64,000 nt of DNA, taken from positions 107,428,054 through 107,492,053 of the forward strand of contig CM043949.1 of assembly GCA_014529385.2 (NCBI GenBank), written 5' to 3'. The translations under genes were made by a program, and so were the position numbers. This DNA comes from Adiantum capillus-veneris. Taxonomy: Eukaryota > Streptophyta > Polypodiopsida > Polypodiales > Pteridaceae. How positions within the stretch are numbered: the stretch's first letter is position 1; the number at the start of each line of letters is the position of its first letter. Under the pieces are notes generated by a model. The model was not told where the DNA came from and ran no database searches. It worked only from the letters and a program-made list of their open reading frames with translations. Shown here piece after piece: positions 24,007 through 37,265 of this stretch.

Positions 24007-26310
24007 CTACCTATTGCTGCAGCAAAATGACAAGGACGACCCTCTGGAGGTGCCATTCAAAAATGCAAAGACAAAATGCGCAAGACCATTAAAAAGATTA
24101 ATTGCAACCTCCTAGGCGCAATAAAGACACACAAAGAACGTGTGTCGATGCAAGAAAGAACAATAAACACACTTGAGGATCATGTGACGACCCAAGATGA
24201 GAAGATTAGGTTACTCAAAGAAGGAGCTTGCATAGGTGCAATCACAAAACACACTCAAAGAGGGAGAGCTTCAATCCTCATTGGTTGAAGAAATCAACAC
24301 GATTAAAGAACAAGTGTGGGCTATCAAAGTAGGGAGGAGCAACACAAAGAAATTACTTCTTTTTGCGCAAATGTTATTACAAATACCCAACAAAAAATGG
24401 ACAAGGCCGAGAAATGGATCGTGATTGCCAAGAAAGCCCCTCCGTGGAAGCAAAGAAGGACTTTTTGAAGAAGAGACCAACTCTTAAGAAGACGGGTATC
24501 TTTCTTGGGAATGACCTCACGCTCTCGTAGATTGCGCATATGAACGAGGTAATGCCAGATATGAGAGTGGCAAGGGAAAAAGTTAAGATTGCTTTCTACC
24601 AACATGGAAGTTTGGTGATATTGGAGAAATGCTCCGCATGATGGTGCGAGATCTATGGGACCACACTAAAGATGGTAGCCTGGAATTGTAATGGGTCACT
24701 TCGTCTTGATGTAGGGGCATTTGAGGACATCTTTATGAGGAGAGATAGAGTCTCTTACTCAAAGACACACTAGAAACCGAGACAGCTTATGCCACATGTG
24801 ACTGGATATATGTGGGTGACAACTTGTTGATCTGAGATGAGATCAGGGCATAGGCGCAGAGGATCAGGAGAACATTCCTATTTAGAGAGGATTTACTGAG
24901 TTGATTGTGCACATTTTTTGATGATCAGGACAAATACATGTGGGTGATATTAACAAATTAGACATGCAGATTCTTGTACATTGCTATATGTTAAATTGCC
25001 CCCAACACATTAGTGTACGCTGCACCTAAAGGATAGTCCCCTTTCTCTATATTAGATGAAGACATATGGGAGTTTTCCATGAGGGATGGTGACATCATTC
25101 TCTTGGGGACTTTACTGCCAACATGAGGAATCATGAGACGACTTATTATGATATTTTATACCACACCATAGTGGATTAGGAGATCAACACCCACATTTTC
25201 CATGAGATCGTCTTCAATGTGTTAGTGTTTTCATTGAGGAGAGTAGTTGAGACTAGATTGACGAGAGCTTATGCTGCCCTAGGAAGATTAGAGAGGATGT
25301 GTTTTTAGGTTTAATTTTAGGAACCTCAAACAAAACTATGGCTCTTTGATACTTTAGTGACATCAGCTATGCTTTATGGACCACTCCAATAGACCTGGTG
25401 GCACTGATGGAGAGGCCTTTGGTTTCTATGATCTCTTCAGTGATTAGAGCTAAGAATTCAAACCACATGAGATTATCAGAGCAGAGTTGGTTGCATCTCC
25501 ACTCATGGTCGAGGTACTCACCAGATCAGTCTCCTTAATGCACAGACGTAGGTATGTTCGCTTAGCTCTTGAGTCTTCATGGCAGCTAGCATTGTAAGGG
25601 GATACTACTTGATGGTATGGATAGATGACATTGTGGTTTTAGTTACACTGTTTGGATATGGATAAATTGCCACCTTTCCAGGTTTCTTTGGATGTACCCT
25701 CTCTGTCTATTAAATGCACAAAGGTCACCATGCTCATTCGTCAGGACCTATAGCTTGACACTAGGAGGACTTGGATTCAGGCAAAACAAGAGTTGGGCAT
25801 GAAGATGACTTTCTATAGAGAGCATCTTCACCAGTTGATGGAGGATGGGTTTGTGAATAAACCTAGTTACATGGATACACATTCATCTTGGGAGATACTA
25901 TGTGCCTTCAGTCAGTTACACACCTCTTTACATCAGCTTGAGTTTGAGACTAGCAAATTTAAAGGGATACCTACAAAGACTAAGATAGGCCAGCTATGCC
26001 ATTTGGAGCCCAAGATAGCGGCTACATTACATATGTCATTGTCCGACGTACTATGAGATACGGGGGCGATTTCATTTTTTCTTCAGAGAGGCTTTTGGAA
26101 CACTATCTAGGGTCATAAGATATCAAGATCAGAGATATCTTAAGTTATTTTTACTCAACCTACACACACATAGAGAGAGCCTATTGGAAAGGCCACCAAA
26201 GAGATAGTCTTAGAGGCAGATTACAGATTTCTTTAGACCACCTACTAGGCAGATAAATGGATAGACCACTTAGCAAAGCCTAGATATCACCGACACCAGA
26301 GGTACGTTGA
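24004..26310 (+). mobile_element. Non-LTR retrotransposon (LINE) relic
   Basis: The stretch follows a (CT)n tract at 23,964-24,004. A coiled-coil-like, Lys/Glu-rich segment at 24,076-24,420 could be ORF1. WNCNGSLR near 24,688 and GDFTANMRNHET near 25,110 are typical of an AP-type endonuclease. VETRLTRAYAALGRLERM (about 25,245-25,300) and a C-terminal zinc-binding-like tail (HYICHCP...YYEIRGRF, about 26,020-26,070, in another frame) fit the end of a LINE ORF2. The RT catalytic core was not found. Stops and frameshifts occur throughout. No poly-A end or target duplication was identified, so limits are approximate. Confidence 0.55.
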
Positions 26311-26715
26311 TTGATTAGGCTACTGAGCTAGGGAGATCTAGATGCCTGCAACTAGGGTATACCTCACAACTACAATAGAGGATACTGATTACTTTAGCTC
26401 AACATGCAAGATGCCGAGTACGAATACTTACCATGGAAGATATTGACGATATTCTACAATGACTGATGCACTACATCCTCGGACAATAATTTTATACACT
26501 GGGATTGCACTACCCACTATTTCACCGTCACACACATTACGATACACAACTATGAGTCGCTTAAATTCACGACAATAGACACTTAGTATTTATTTTATTT
26601 CATTTCATTTTATTTTGTACCCTTACGTTGTATCAGATTCATTAGAATTGTACCTGTTTGGCCTCATAGATCATTTTGGCCTTTTGAAGACATTTTATAT
26701 AACATTTCATTTCAG

Positions 26716-26723
26716 CTCTCTCT

Positions 26724-26762
<39 letters not shown>
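26716..26762. repeat. (CT)n(GT)n microsatellite
   Basis: A short CT run followed by about 36 bp of GT. No gene is recognisable from here to 28.18 kb. Confidence 0.95.
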
Positions 26763-26765
<3 letters not shown>

Positions 26766-28185
26766 CCATTATAATTCAAAGACGTGTTAGAATTCCCTCC
26801 ATTTTTCTAAGCTCATCCTTTCCTCCATAGTCAACAACCTTTGCTTAACATGCTTGTAGTTGTTGCATTTTGAATCATCACTCTACCTTTAATCTCTACT
26901 TATCTTGGAAGATCCCTCTCTGTAATCAAGCTCACTCTAAATGACATCTAAAATGCTTTCATGTCAAGACATTATCAACACATCAAAATGGTGTCGATTT
27001 AAAGAAAGAATATACAACCATGCAAGGTAGCACATCCAATCCCAATGTTGTTGATCAACTATGAAGAATTGGATGCAAAGGCTCATATTTGCCCAAACAA
27101 TATGGAGGCCTACTTGGCTATTGCAGGATATTCTATTCAATGTTCTTGAAGGAAATGGGAACACGAAATCAAACCTTTGCTACATACTCTTCTCTATGCA
27201 AGAAGTATGTTAAGGACAATCAAAAAGTCTATGAGGATGCCAATGAAAAGTCAAAGTAGCTCAATGATAAAATTGTGAAGCTCACTAAAAAAATCTAAGC
27301 AACAAAAGAAAGAGCAAGAGATACATTCGGACATTTACATTCAACTCTAGCACACTACACATAATATGTTGTGTCGTCCCCCTTGGCTTCCATGCATACA
27401 ACTGCAAGAGAAAATCGATGTCACTACTATGTGCATGTGGTGGAGCTTGAAAGAAACGCATCCGCCGATAAACTAAGTATGGAAACTAGCATACACATAG
27501 ATTTTGTTTTGTGTATGCTCTAGTTCCATGCATGCTACTAATAGTTTTATGTTAATCGACTTGCATTTGATATAGATGATGATGGGAATCGATTACCATT
27601 ATTAATCCACAAAACATGTACACATTGTCAAACCAAAGAAACTTGTAAAGTTGTTGGACAATCCATCCAATGTTATCATGACCAAAGTTTTGTGCCATGA
27701 GTTTTTCTTTGAATTGAAAGATATTATGTCATCTCAAGAAATGATAAACGCATGCAATAATGTGGGAATAAGCTTCAAGGCATATGAAGCCCTGTACATA
27801 ATGCAATAGATCATAGAGAAATTGGATTGTTTGAATTGCTACCGATATGTACAACGTGAGACTTGCAAAGAAATGCGTCAAATATGATGCCACAAACTTA
27901 TCAGGTGGGTTCAATGGATTGATGATGCCATGCCAATGGAAGAAATCAAATCCTTTTGCTACAATGAGTTCAACATTCTGTATGTTGACTTGTTGAAGCT
28001 TTAGCAATTGATGATCAAATTTTATGGATTAATACATGAGGAGTGCGGTGGTAAAGTCATCTTTGTGAGATGAATTCCAGGTTGTGATGTGTCAACATTG
28101 AGAGTAAGAAATGAACTTTAAAGACCTACAAAATGACTGAGTGAATTGTAAAGATCTACAAAGTGGTTTATATAGCCAAAGTCAT

Positions 28186-28430
28186 TTGCTTCTTTGAAAA
28201 AAAAACCCAAAAACAAAACGAAAAGCTAAAAATTAAAGCAATGTTTGGTAATAAAACAACATCTCAATTAACCGACAACAATAATAGATCAAGTTGGACA
28301 CTTTCACATTGCGAAATTCATTTCAAACTTCTTTGAAAAAAATCCAAAAATAAAACTAAAAGCTAAAAACTAAAGCAATGTTTCATGATAAAACAACACA
28401 TGACACCATCTCAATTAATTGACAACACCA
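28186..28430 (+). repeat. Direct duplication, period ~141 bp
   Basis: CTTCTTTGAAAAAAA...AAAGCTAAAAA.TAAAGCAATGTTT...ACATCTCAATTAA occurs at about 28,190 and again at about 28,330 with scattered differences. Confidence 0.75.
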
Positions 28431-28829
28431 TATTACAACATTTATATGCGATATTTTTAAATTGCTACTCTTAAAAGTTTACTAACAATCTCTAGGCCAA
28501 ATACTTGATCATGAACCAAAGTCTTCACTTAAAAGTTTATTTAAAACTAAAACACTCCACCAAAACTTGAAAATTGAAAAAAATATTCAGAGAGATGAGA
28601 TACGAAATACCATCTTTGTTAAGTAAGAGTGAAATTTGCATTAGTTACCAAATTTTAGAGTAATGCACCTCACAAAAAAAATCATTTTCTTGTTTTTACC
28701 AAACAACTTTGTCATGACAACAAAGGCATACTATTCAGGCAATGCATATTTCATGTTGGGATACATTAACTCGTGAAGATGGTCAAGGTGCCAGTCATCA
28801 TTGAACACTCGAAAAGGAAACTAGTTCAT

Positions 28830-29201
28830 GTGGTGCAAATAGTACCAAGGCCTTTAGAAGTGTTCAAATTGGTACTTTTGATAAAAGTTAAAAAGAGTCA
28901 TATAGGACATTTCAAAAATAGAACTTTTAGCTTCATAAAGTATCCAATTTAAAACAATTTAGCATTGCTAAAAAGATGAACTTTGGTATAATATGGACTT
29001 TAAAAAACAACCTAATTTGATGCAAATAGTGCCAAGGCCTTTGTAAAGTTTCAAATTGAGTAATTTAGAAACTACTACGAGGGTAATTGTCCAAAAAAGT
29101 ACCATATAAGAACTTTGACAATAGAAAGTACCCAATTTAAAACATTGCTATTGCATGTGTCTAACAAAGAATTGTCTTATTTGGTGCAAATATTACCAAG
29201 G
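28830..29201 (+). repeat. Degenerate satellite-like array, left flank
   Basis: GTGCAAATAGTACCAAGGC (28,835), ATGCAAATAGTGCCAAGGC (29,018) and GTGCAAATATTACCAAGG (29,184) mark units spaced ~170-185 bp. CCAATTTAAAACA also recurs. The last unit is cut by Gypsy-A at 29,201 and resumes at 40,342. Confidence 0.7.
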
Positions 29202-29510
29202 TGTTAACCCTCACAGACACCCTATCACCTTCGATGAACACCTTATTATTTATTTGATTGAGTCATGGATCGGGCTTGTCGGTCTAATAGGTATGTAGGT
29301 GATCGTCGATGAGAAGCGCACCATTTATCTTATTTTTACAGTAGTTTTGCAATGACCGGCCATTGTGAACGTCCATGTGTGAATGGGTCAAACTCTTATA
29401 AAAGGTCCATTTGACCTAAAAATCCTCATTCTGGGAGGTGCAAGCTAAGAAGTGCTCTTGCTCCATCTCTGTCTTCTTCTCCTTCATGTACTCATGTGTG
29501 TGTGTGTGCT

Positions 29511-29563
<53 letters not shown>

Positions 29564-29779
29564 ATTACAGCGACGGGGAGGCGGTTGATCGCGGCATCGA
29601 CAACAGCTCCTTCTTCACAGCGTAGGATCCTTCAGGACGGAAGCATTGAGCGGTGAGTGACATACCATTGTTTCTTTGAGCTTGCTAGAACTGTCTAGTT
29701 GTGTGTTTGTAGCCTTTCAAAGCTCGCACACATTGCACAGGCAAGTTTCCAACCTCCGACACGTGCGGCAAAGCGCACA
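29202..29779 (+). repeat. Gypsy-A 5' LTR
   Basis: 578 bp, with a TATA box (CTTATAAAAGG) at about 29,396 and a (GA)n tract at 29,514-29,562, ~117 bp downstream of it. It therefore probably lies in the transcribed R/U5 part. It matches the 3' LTR along its whole length with many substitutions, suggesting an old insertion. Confidence 0.93.
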
Positions 29780-29783
29780 TTTT

Positions 29784-29801
29784 TGGCGCCGTTGCCGGGG
29801 A
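29784..29801 (+). other. Gypsy-A primer binding site
   Basis: TGGCGCCGTTGCCGGGGA lies five bases after the LTR. This is the form known from Athila/Tat-lineage plant gypsy elements (tRNA-Asp type). Confidence 0.85.
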
Positions 29802-30393
29802 CTGCCTTGCACTAAGCTTGAGGAGCACTTAATGCTACCTCAGGAAACCTTCACTTCTGTCATTTTTTATTTTTTAATGAGTTGTGTGAGAATTGTTAAG
29901 TGATTGCAATGGACAGTTTTAGCAGGTTTTTGTAAGCTCTGTTAAGTGTTGTAAAGTACTTGTTTTTGTTAGATTTGTTAGATATGTAATGTGCAGGTGT
30001 TAGCAGATCTGTTAGTCAGTGTAAATCAATAATGTGCAGTAGACGATAAGTAGATTGAGTACTCTGTGAGTGAGCAGTGTTGTTGTGTAAGAACCAGGAT
30101 CAGGACTAGGACCAAAACCGGGACCTTACTGTGTTACATAGTGTGTGAGCAGAGGTAATAAGTGTTAATTAGTTGTGTTAGCTACATGGAGGTTAGACAG
30201 AGCTGCTAGGAGCTGTTGTGTGCGCGTGTGAGCTCGGCGTCCACGCGGTAATATTATCCTCAGAAAAAAGATTTTTTGAAAAAAGTTTTTTTAATTAAAA
30301 ATAAAAATAAAAACAAAAAACACTCAAAATATTTGAGACCAAAAAGATAATTCAAAAACAAAAAGAAAAAAAATTCTCATTTTAAGAGGACGA

Positions 30394-30560
30394 TGACCAG
30401 GACTAGGACTAGGACCAAGACTAAGACTAGGACTAGGACAAGGACCAAGACCAAGACCAAGACTAGGACCAGGACTAGGACCAGGACCAAGACTAGGACC
30501 AGGACCAGGACCAGGACCAGGACCAAGACCAGGACCAAGAACAAGAATAGGACCTCAAGT
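30394..30560 (+). repeat. GGACCA/AGGACT hexamer minisatellite in Gypsy-A leader
   Basis: Hexamer units AGGACC, AGGACT, AAGACC and AAGACT repeat for ~165 bp; a short outlier group sits at about 30,090-30,122. All reading frames across it are open, so long Thr-Arg or Leu-Val open frames appear on both strands. These are artefacts. Confidence 0.9.
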
Positions 30561-30909
30561 GAAGAGAGGACATGTGGGACAAGTACCTCAAGTCCTCGAC
30601 CATCGCCTTTATATTCACCCTTTGGACTTACTAATTCTAGCCCTCTTTCCACCTAGGAAAAGACTATTTTTAGGATTCTAAGGGCTTTACGTAACCATAT
30701 CGGGGGCTATAAAGCACGGCACGTCCCTCTAGCCAAGATGTTCATTTTGAGCTATCACACACCATAATCTGTCGTTTGGTTAGAGAAAAGGACAAAAAAT
30801 AACCAAAAAATTTGGGTTGTAAACACCTAAAAACTAAGTGAACGATCTTCACGGACACTCACCAATGTTTCTAGAGCGTTGAGGTCCCATACACCTACGC
30901 TCCAGCCGC

Positions 30910-33802
30910 GTGCTAGAGGACGAGCACATAGAGAGTGTCTCCGTTTACATGGGCACTCCTTATTCCTCCACCTTAGGCTCTAGGTCCTCAGCAAGAACCC
31001 AAGGTAGTACCAGTCAAGACCCACATATTGTGTCTAGTGGTTCTTCCTCTGACTACAATGTCATGGAAGGTTACCCGATGCCTAATCTTGATAGTCCAAG
31101 CCAAGACATGCATGCCATGGGCCCACGGTCCAGGACGAGCATACTTAGCCGCTTGAAGGAGACTTTTAGTAGATCCACTCGCTTCGAACATGGAGTTAGC
31201 GATGTGAATGAAGGGGGTGTGGAAGTGAACTCTCCATTCATGACCAACGTAGACCCCATGCTCCCGGAGAGTGTGCATGTGAATACTCCATTCACTGCAC
31301 CACCTGACTCTTCATAGCTATTCTCCTCCGAGGTTATATTACCTGATGGTAGAAGCCTTGCCGAAGTGCAAGAGGTTGAGCAATATATCATTGCGACTAG
31401 GGAAAAGGAATTCAAGAGCCTACGCAAGGCAGAAGAACGGAGATACCTAAAGGCAAAGGCCCCTATGTCAACATCCATGCTAATCAATCAATTGAGTGCT
31501 CCAGAATTAGCAACCACTAAGGGTTAACCCATAGGGAGCCACATTGCATCTAGTTCAAAGGAAACCCCTAGCACCTCAATCCTAGATAGAGCATTTCTAA
31601 ATGAGAACTGGGAGTATGAACTATAAACGGAGACTCTAACCGACCTATACACAGGTCACACCTATTACGTGGGTTGGTTAGGTGTCCTATAATCCACATC
31701 GGGTGCTACTAGCATAGAGGATCAACAACAAACAATTTGTGATGTCATCCATAGGGTTATTGAGCTGGAGAGGCAGAACAAAGGGATCCACATGCCTTCA
31801 ACGGGTCTCATGAGATTCTTAGATATAGGGAAGGCTAAGCGACCAAGTTTATCACAAATGGAGACTCCCTCGGTAAGCTGGATGGATCTTCCATATGTTG
31901 TTTCTCCAAGGGTCTCAATACAATATGAGCCCACAAGTAATAGCTTTACCTTTACAAGTTTAGCTCATCTTTCTCTTGATGACACCACGGCTACCATGCC
32001 TACCCCAGTGATGGGCATGACAAAAAATACGTCATGGATCTCATTTGTTAGTAAAGCACCACTACATGGTAGCTTAATGCCTGCTACATTACTTACAAGT
32101 GTGTATCAATCATATGCACCTATGGGTCCTTATGCTCATGTAGCTCCTACCCCTCCCATTGTTTCAACAACTTATGCTCCACAACCACAACATCCGAGCT
32201 CTTATTTCAATGGGACCATATCGACTGCTGGCATTAGCATATCACATCTAACGTCTGCTATGCCTAGGGCCACACATATGAAATTTAGGCCACCACATGG
32301 CACAACATCGTACCCAACTTGGAACCCAAGGGCTGCATATACGCCAAGCCCAATGCCAACCCCCATTCCACATGCAGTCTCGAGAGCGCCTGTCCCCACT
32401 ATACTTGCTCACTTAGGTGACTTGGCAACATTTGCTCAAGATTTTGGTCGATCCATTACTAGAAATATGCGTAACACTTCTGATAGAGAGCCTAGAAGTA
32501 AGGCAGTACAAATAGCCAAGCTCACACAAAAATTTAGTGGAGACAGGAATGTGAGAAAGCATATCGAAGTGTTTGAACAAATATGTGATTCCCTAGGGGA
32601 ACACAATGACCTGCATAAGAGTAATGCTTTAAGCCTGACCTTGAGTGGCAAGGCTAGGGATTGGTATAGAATCCTAAGGATGGAAGAGAAAATGATCTAC
32701 CCTACTCTTAGGAGACTGTTCTTGAAAGAGTACATACGAGAAGGAGTACTTTGGGGTGTAGCATCTCAGCTCTAGAAAGCCCAACGAGAGGAAGGGGAGT
32801 CAGTGAGAGATTTTATTAGTCGCTTGAAGCATTTAAATTCTTGTTGTAATCCAAATGAGCGCTTCAATAATAACCAATTTCTTGATAGGTTCATTAGGGG
32901 AGTACGACATGAGGATATCTACAATGGCTAGTCATTAGAGGTATCACCACTTGGGAAACAGTTACCACCAATTCTATCCAATTGGAGAATAATTTAATGA
33001 TTCAAGGTGAAAGAGTGTCTACTGAGCCTAAATCTACTAGCTCGCAAGCATCGGTGCATCAACCAATGACCCTAAAGCCTTATGCTAAGGAGCCAAATAT
33101 ATTTGAGATGACTTTAGCAGATCTCACCAAGGCCATTCAAGAGAGTGAGACAATTGTGCTCCACAAAACAATCATATGTATCCAAGAAGGGAGCAACAAT
33201 GGTGCTCGGTTTGCTATGGTCTGCATAGTACCAGTGAATGCACTACGTCTAGAGTAAAATTCAATGGGAATTGCAATGCCTGTGGGAGGTATGGTCATCA
33301 AGCCAAGGATTACATAGTGTTTAAACGCGCGATGGCCAATAGACCAACCTTAGCATGGACGGACACACCTCGAGTGCCTGCATTGATGCCGGTCTCACAT
33401 CTTGAACAAACGTCACAACACATGGTCCCTAGGGCCCAAAATGTTGTTCAAACAACACCCTTACCACCTCAAATGCTAGGATCGCAACCACCACATTCGA
33501 GGATCACTTTTGTGAATCAAGTGGATTGTGAGTCATCTATTGCTTGTTTGGAAGGCTGTGAGGAAGATATAGACCCTAATATTGCCTATGGGATTGATGC
33601 ACCTGAAGAATGTCCACAATATTACATGGAGGACTATTGGGGACAAGTCAAAACTGTCTATCAAGTAGCTGCTCTTGCGGCAAGAGGCCAAAATATCAAG
33701 TACACTGCCAAGAGACCACCTCTTCAATGCTACGAGTGTGGAGGTCCACATCGTGTAGCCGAGTGTCCTATTAAATTACAAAATAATGCCACAATGATGT
33801 AA
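30910..33802 (+). pseudogene. Gypsy-A gag with zinc knuckles
   Basis: One register stays readable from 30,910 to about 32,940, interrupted only by stops at 31,315, 31,525, 31,624, 31,690, 32,773 and 32,929. It includes a Ser/Pro/Thr-rich N-terminal part and a typical gypsy gag core (KLTQKFSGDRNVRKHIEVFEQ, ALSLTLSGKARDWYRIL, EGESVRDFISRLKHL). Frameshifts near 32,945 and 33,200 follow. Zinc-knuckle-like motifs then occur: CSVCYGLHSTSEC, CNACGRYGHQ (last Cys lost), CYECGGPHRVAEC, and just past 33,802 CNRCGNHWIAQC. Gag binds and packages RNA. The true start codon cannot be fixed. Confidence 0.85.
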
Positions 33803-34920
33803 AACAATCAAGCAAGCACATCCACAATGCCGATACTCATGTGTAATCGGTGTGGCAATCATTGGATTGCCCAATGTCCTAATAACCCACATGTGCCAAA
33901 GATCACGCCATTGAATTCAATTAAGGTTACTGAGGAGCCAACACAAAGTACACATGTGGTACTAGTAAATTTACTCATGCGATCGATGCTCCAAAACTAG
34001 AATTATATTCTTGAAGAAAGAGACACATCATCAATTTCCCAATCTCAAAAGAAGAAGAAAACACGAAGGAAGAGATCGCAAAAAGTAGCGAAGTCAGACC
34101 CCAGTTCAAAGACCAACATAGGGACTGGTGAGACGACCCCGTATATATGAATGACATTGAAGAGGATTTTGATTCAAGTGAAACCATGGAGACCAAAACA
34201 ACCACTAGGAAAGAAACAAACAAGAAAGATTGTCATGAGCCACAATGGCCAGGACCCAAGAAGAAGATAAGAACTTACCCAAACCCTACAAAGGAGATTG
34301 AGCGAGTCAAGCAATTAATGAGTTTGGTAGAAGAGAACCAAAGGGATCTAGAGCCAGCACCTAGGCAGATCTAGATTACGAACACCGTGTTCCCTACGCA
34401 AAAGCAGCCTCACAAAGTCCATAGATCACTAGCCATACCAAGTGTCATCCAAGAAGAAAGTGACTTTGAGTCATGGAAAAGTGGGTGTACTCCCTTCTTG
34501 TTGGAGAAAATGTTTACAGAGGGACTACCTGACCCTATCGAAGAAATAGAGATCCCATCTTCCCCACGTCAACGGACTGAAGCCCAAAAGGTGCCGTTAA
34601 ATATTGCCAAATTGATGGATTTCATGGCTTCAAAAGTTAGAACAACCATCATGTCCAAATAATATGGAGACCCCGAGCTATTCTTAGCTCTTTGAGCTTT
34701 CCTCAATGAGAACTGAAAGTCGGGCTACCACAATTTTCACAGATGGATGGAGCAAGGGAAGTGCCAATAGAGGAGGAACACTTAGATCCACAACCCAACC
34801 TAGATGAGAACTCTATTGTTGAAATATCTGTTAATAAGTTGGGATAATATTTCGAAGACGATGAATCCAGTGCGACCATCCCAATCACTACCAAGGGATT
34901 AACTGTGAGGGAAATCCTTA

Positions 34921-35400
34921 ATGGTGGCTAAGAATTGCAGGGAATCTATGGGAAGACCTCACCTTGGGACTACAAACATAGTAGTAAAGATGGCCAATGG
35001 GACTATTGTTAAACCTATTGGGATGCTAGAAGATCTCAAGATCAAGATCTTTGGACACAAAATACGGAAGACCTTCATTGTTATGGATTTTTCCAGGCAC
35101 ACTATGTCATCTAAAATGATCTTAGGACATCCTTTCATGAGGGAAGCAAAAATGGTGCATGACTGGTCTAAAAACCATGTCTACTTGCAGTTCCAAGATT
35201 TTGTCATTCAAGTTGATCTTGTAACTAGTCGGGCACATCCTCTAGGAAACAAATTTATAATTGATCATAGATCTGACACCGCAGTTCATTCGGCCCCATT
35301 GCAGTATTGTTACACATGTAAAATGGATACTGATATTGGGGAAGATTCTCCTTATATGGATTTTCTGCCTGGGATGACTGAGTCTGACAATGGGGATTAG
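34921..35400 (+). pseudogene. Gypsy-A aspartic-protease-like segment
   Basis: An open frame of 159 codons holds NIVVKMANGTIVKPIGMLEDLKI and SSKMILGHPFMREAKMVHDW, matching the middle and C-terminal part of a retropepsin-like fold (the ILG block). The catalytic DS/TG loop should lie just upstream of 34,921 and was not found intact. Downstream to 36.0 kb only stop-ridden sequence of gag-pol character remains. Confidence 0.65.
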
Positions 35401-36030
35401 GTCCACCTAGCAGCAACCATAGACACTTTGGGAAATAGGGGGACAACCTAGGTAACACCTGAGGGGGATGAAATGCCACAACTTGTACCCTTAAATATGA
35501 TAGGAGCAATGCATATAGCTTCTGACAAGACTCAACAAACTATAACAAGAAAAACATACAAATGGGTGCCTAAAGCTTCTTTAGCGACCATTTTTTATGC
35601 AAAAATACAGAAGCCTTGTAAGAAATGACCCACTCGCTCTAAGAAATGTAAGAAAATGTTGGTTGAATTCCTAAAAGACTATTGGAAGCCCAAGGCTACT
35701 ATGAAGGAAATGATCAAATCTAGGTGCCAAAATGTAAATTGTGTTCTTACCTGTCATCTGACCCATGTGAGACAAATCATGTAACAATAAAGTCGATTGA
35801 AGCTCGTGGGAAGGGAAAGATCACAAAACACTATACACCTCATCCGGAGCTAGTTTGGGTACCCAAGCAAGAACGACTTGTTTCGCTCGGCTCAATTATA
35901 GAGAAAACAAATGAAGCTTCTTGCTCTTTATGTAGTTCATATACGAAAATAGAAGCTTCGACACAACCTCCACCTACCATTGTACATATCCATACAAACG
36001 AGAAAGAATTTGCACCTCCCGTTGTAAGTT

Positions 36031-36449
36031 CATCACCTACAACAATGTTGCAAATAAAATCATAGGAGAGTACCTTCCCACCCTTGCAACTAGATGAAAT
36101 GCCTAGGGTGGTCAACAAATTATTGGTTAAAGTCTTCACCCATGACAACTTGGAACAATTGGTTTCAAAAGGTGATGACATCATTCCAAAAGGTATGATC
36201 TACCTAAGGAAGGGGGGAGTGTTTGCTGACATCCATCATTCATCACCTACAACAACGTTGCAAATAAAATCATAGGAGAGTACCTTACCACCCTTGCAAC
36301 TAGATGAAATGCCTAGCGTGGTCAACAACTATTGGTCAAAGTCTTTACCCATGACAACTTGGAACGATTGGTTTCAAAAGGTGACGACATCATTCCAAAA
36401 GGTATGATCTACCCAAGGAAGGGGGGAGTGTTTGCTGATATCCATCATT
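36031..36449 (+). repeat. 210-bp tandem duplication in Gypsy-A
   Basis: CATCACCTACAACAATGTTG at 36,031 recurs at 36,241. Both copies end with AAGGAAGGGGGGAGTGTTTGCTGA. The second copy has lost a base near 36,329, shifting its frame. The unit carries a polypurine-like run. Confidence 0.93.
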
Positions 36450-37265
36450 CATTTGCTTCCTCCCTGACCTCTCAATCTCCTTATCTTAAGGAATGTATAT
36501 ATATAGCCCCATACTCAAGAAAAAAAAAAAAAAAAAGTAAAAGAGCAAGAGCCACCAAATAAAAAAGTAGAAACCTACAAGCTCTAGTACATTATCCAAA
36601 TTCATAAAAACACATTATGTACAAGGACACAACCTTTTGACATGACCCTTATAATATTCGCACACTAACCATCATCTATCTGTGTGTACATATATGGCTA
36701 GTACACTAGAGTCATCCACTCCTATCTTGGGTGAGAGGTATCCTCTTTACTTTTCACAAGTGTTTCACATAGTCTACCCGGTGCTTGTCTGTGAATGGGA
36801 TTTGGTAGATACGCTAGCGTGTGAGAATAATTTCGAGGAATTTGTTATGGCATAAGCCTCACATTGTGGTCCTACGGATGTTCGGACATTGCGGACCAGG
36901 AGTCATGCGGCTTTTGGGACAGTTCTTCATGAGATATCATGAGACAGGACGGGGTTTTGCACCGTTCCGATCTGTACTAGAGCAGCGGGTGTATTTGGGG
37001 GGGCATATCAATCTTTGTGGATATCTGTTCATGCAATCAATATATCATTCTCATGTAATTTTGTGTTCTGATACATATCAATGAAGACGACGATGTTCTG
37101 TCCCTGTGTATTGTCTTCTATTCTGTCTTAATATACCTTGTTGTTCATATAATGTAAGGCAGTGTCAGGGTATCCATTCCCGTAGTGCTTATTGTTCCAT
37201 TGTGGAGAAATAGGCATTACATATGGAGACCACGATGCGCGATGGGTGGCCTGCTATGAACATGC

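Noticed and set aside
30377-30656. Long Thr-Arg and Leu-Val open frames on both strands
   Set aside because: They are produced by the GGACCA/AGGACT hexamer minisatellite, which has no stops in any frame.
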